From positions 1 through 6,268 of the forward strand of contig CAMLKV010000141.1 in NCBI GenBank assembly GCA_946480635.1: a stretch of 6,268 bases of DNA, written 5' to 3'. Made by a program: the position numbers and the translations under genes. This DNA comes from an uncultured Flavobacterium sp. (GTDB lineage Bacteria; Bacteroidota; Bacteroidia; Flavobacteriales; Flavobacteriaceae). Positions within the stretch are counted from its first letter, which is position 1. Every line of letters begins with the position of its first letter. The notes beneath the pieces were generated by a model. That model saw nothing but the letters and a program-made list of their open reading frames with translations. It ran no database searches and was not told the origin of the DNA. This document shows positions 5,661 through 6,268 of this stretch, one piece after another.

Positions 5661-6268
5661 TTATTTGATGAAGAATCTTCTAGTTGAATGAGTAATGTTT
5701 CTTAAGTAATTTATATGAATGTTTTCATTGATGGCAACTTTCATAAAATCATTTATAGTTACATCTAAAGGAAATGAGGCAATTAAAGTCCCACCGTTTT
5801 GTTCCAATGAAACCAAATTAAGTTTTGCCAATTTTTCATTAACAATACTCAATGATTCAGTAGTTTCAAATTCTATTATAAAATGATGTTCCTGAGATTC
5901 TTCCGATTTTAGATTTCGTTGACTTCCTTGCTTTAAGAAAACTACCTGATTAGAAGTTTTTTCTACTTCATACAATTGCTGTGAACTTAATACAATTGCA
6001 ATTGGTCTAAATGCTGAGTTGGCAATATTTCGAAAGTCATCTAAAATGGTTTGTTGCGCTAAAATATCCAAGTTTGCCAGAGGCTCATCTATAAGTAAAA
6101 CTTTAGGTTTTCTCAATAACATTCTTGCCAATTCGAATCGCATTTTATATCCAGAAGATAATCCGTTCCAGTTATAATTTTTAAATTTTCTAAGCCCTAA
6201 TCGAGTTATGATTAAATCAACGATTAAGTTGTTTTCTTCAGGTAAATAGCCATAACAGCTAGCAGCAA
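5661..6268 (-). CDS. ABC transporter ATP-binding protein, N-terminus outside window
   Basis: The minus-strand frame is open from the window edge to the TAA at 5661-5663, giving 201 residues. The ATG at 6141-6143 is internal, since the ABC signature lies upstream of it. Walker A and probably the Q-loop are outside the window. Visible motifs are a divergent signature LSSGY (6147-6161, usually LSGGQ), then KMRFELARMLLRKP, Walker B VLLIDE with Asp at 6087-6089 and the catalytic Glu at 6084-6086, and a D-loop ANLD. The H-loop reads LSSQQLYEVE, so the usual switch His is Gln (5979-5981). A roughly 85-residue C-terminal extension follows the fold (from about 5925), with strand-helix patterns and no known catalytic motif; it may be regulatory or contact the permease. 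The protein is cytoplasmic and is predicted to power the 8-TM protein encoded 8 nt downstream. The operon promoter lies outside the window. Confidence 0.92.
   Translation of the reverse strand, partial: AASCYGYLPEENNLIVDLIITRLGLRKFKNYNWNGLSSGYKMRFELARMLLRKPKVLLIDEPLANLDILAQQTILDDFRNIANSAFRPIAIVLSSQQLYEVEKTSNQVVFLKQGSQRNLKSEESQEHHFIIEFETTESLSIVNEKLAKLNLVSLEQNGGTLIASFPLDVTINDFMKVAINENIHINYLRNITHSTRRFFIK

Noticed and set aside
6141..6143. ATG as start of the ABC ATPase
   Set aside because: It lies after the ABC signature motif, and the frame stays open to the window edge.

Overview
The window is AT-rich throughout. Its features point to a Bacteroidota chromosome, most likely a Flavobacteriaceae (Flavobacterium-like) genome. 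The signs are signal peptides ending in -SQ or -AQ, no strong Shine-Dalgarno sequences, a TAnnTTTG-type -7 promoter element, and protein families (DUF3575 barrel, PepSY-like secreted protein) typical of that phylum. I see no mobile element, tRNA, rRNA or CRISPR array.

Layout. (1) Positions 1-1239, plus strand: the C-terminal 412 residues of an S8 (subtilisin-like) serine peptidase whose 5' end lies outside the window. (2) Positions 3239-1281, minus strand: a tight three-gene operon of an aldose 1-epimerase/LacX-type mutarotase, a RimJ/RimL-type GNAT acetyltransferase and a DUF3575 outer-membrane-barrel protein. The gaps are 4 nt and -1 nt, and a -7 promoter element lies 22 nt before the first gene. 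(3) Positions 3240-3524: a divergent intergenic region with two inverted repeats. (4) Positions 3525-4046, plus strand: a secreted PepSY-like protein. (5) Positions 6268-4156, minus strand: the C-terminal two thirds of an ABC transporter ATPase, then 8 nt later an 8-TM membrane protein with a ~220-residue extracytoplasmic domain, probably its transport partner. Each of the two convergent junctions (near 1268 and 4133) carries a hairpin that can terminate transcription in both directions.

The units look functionally independent. The first two minus-operon genes act in the cytoplasm (sugar anomer interconversion, acetyl transfer), while the third is an envelope protein. The ABC pair is the least characterised part: the ATPase has a divergent signature motif and Gln in place of the H-loop His, and the partner has an unusual topology. 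I found no clear evidence of a wholly new system. The strongest leads are this ABC pair and the missing oxyanion-hole Asn in the S8 peptidase.
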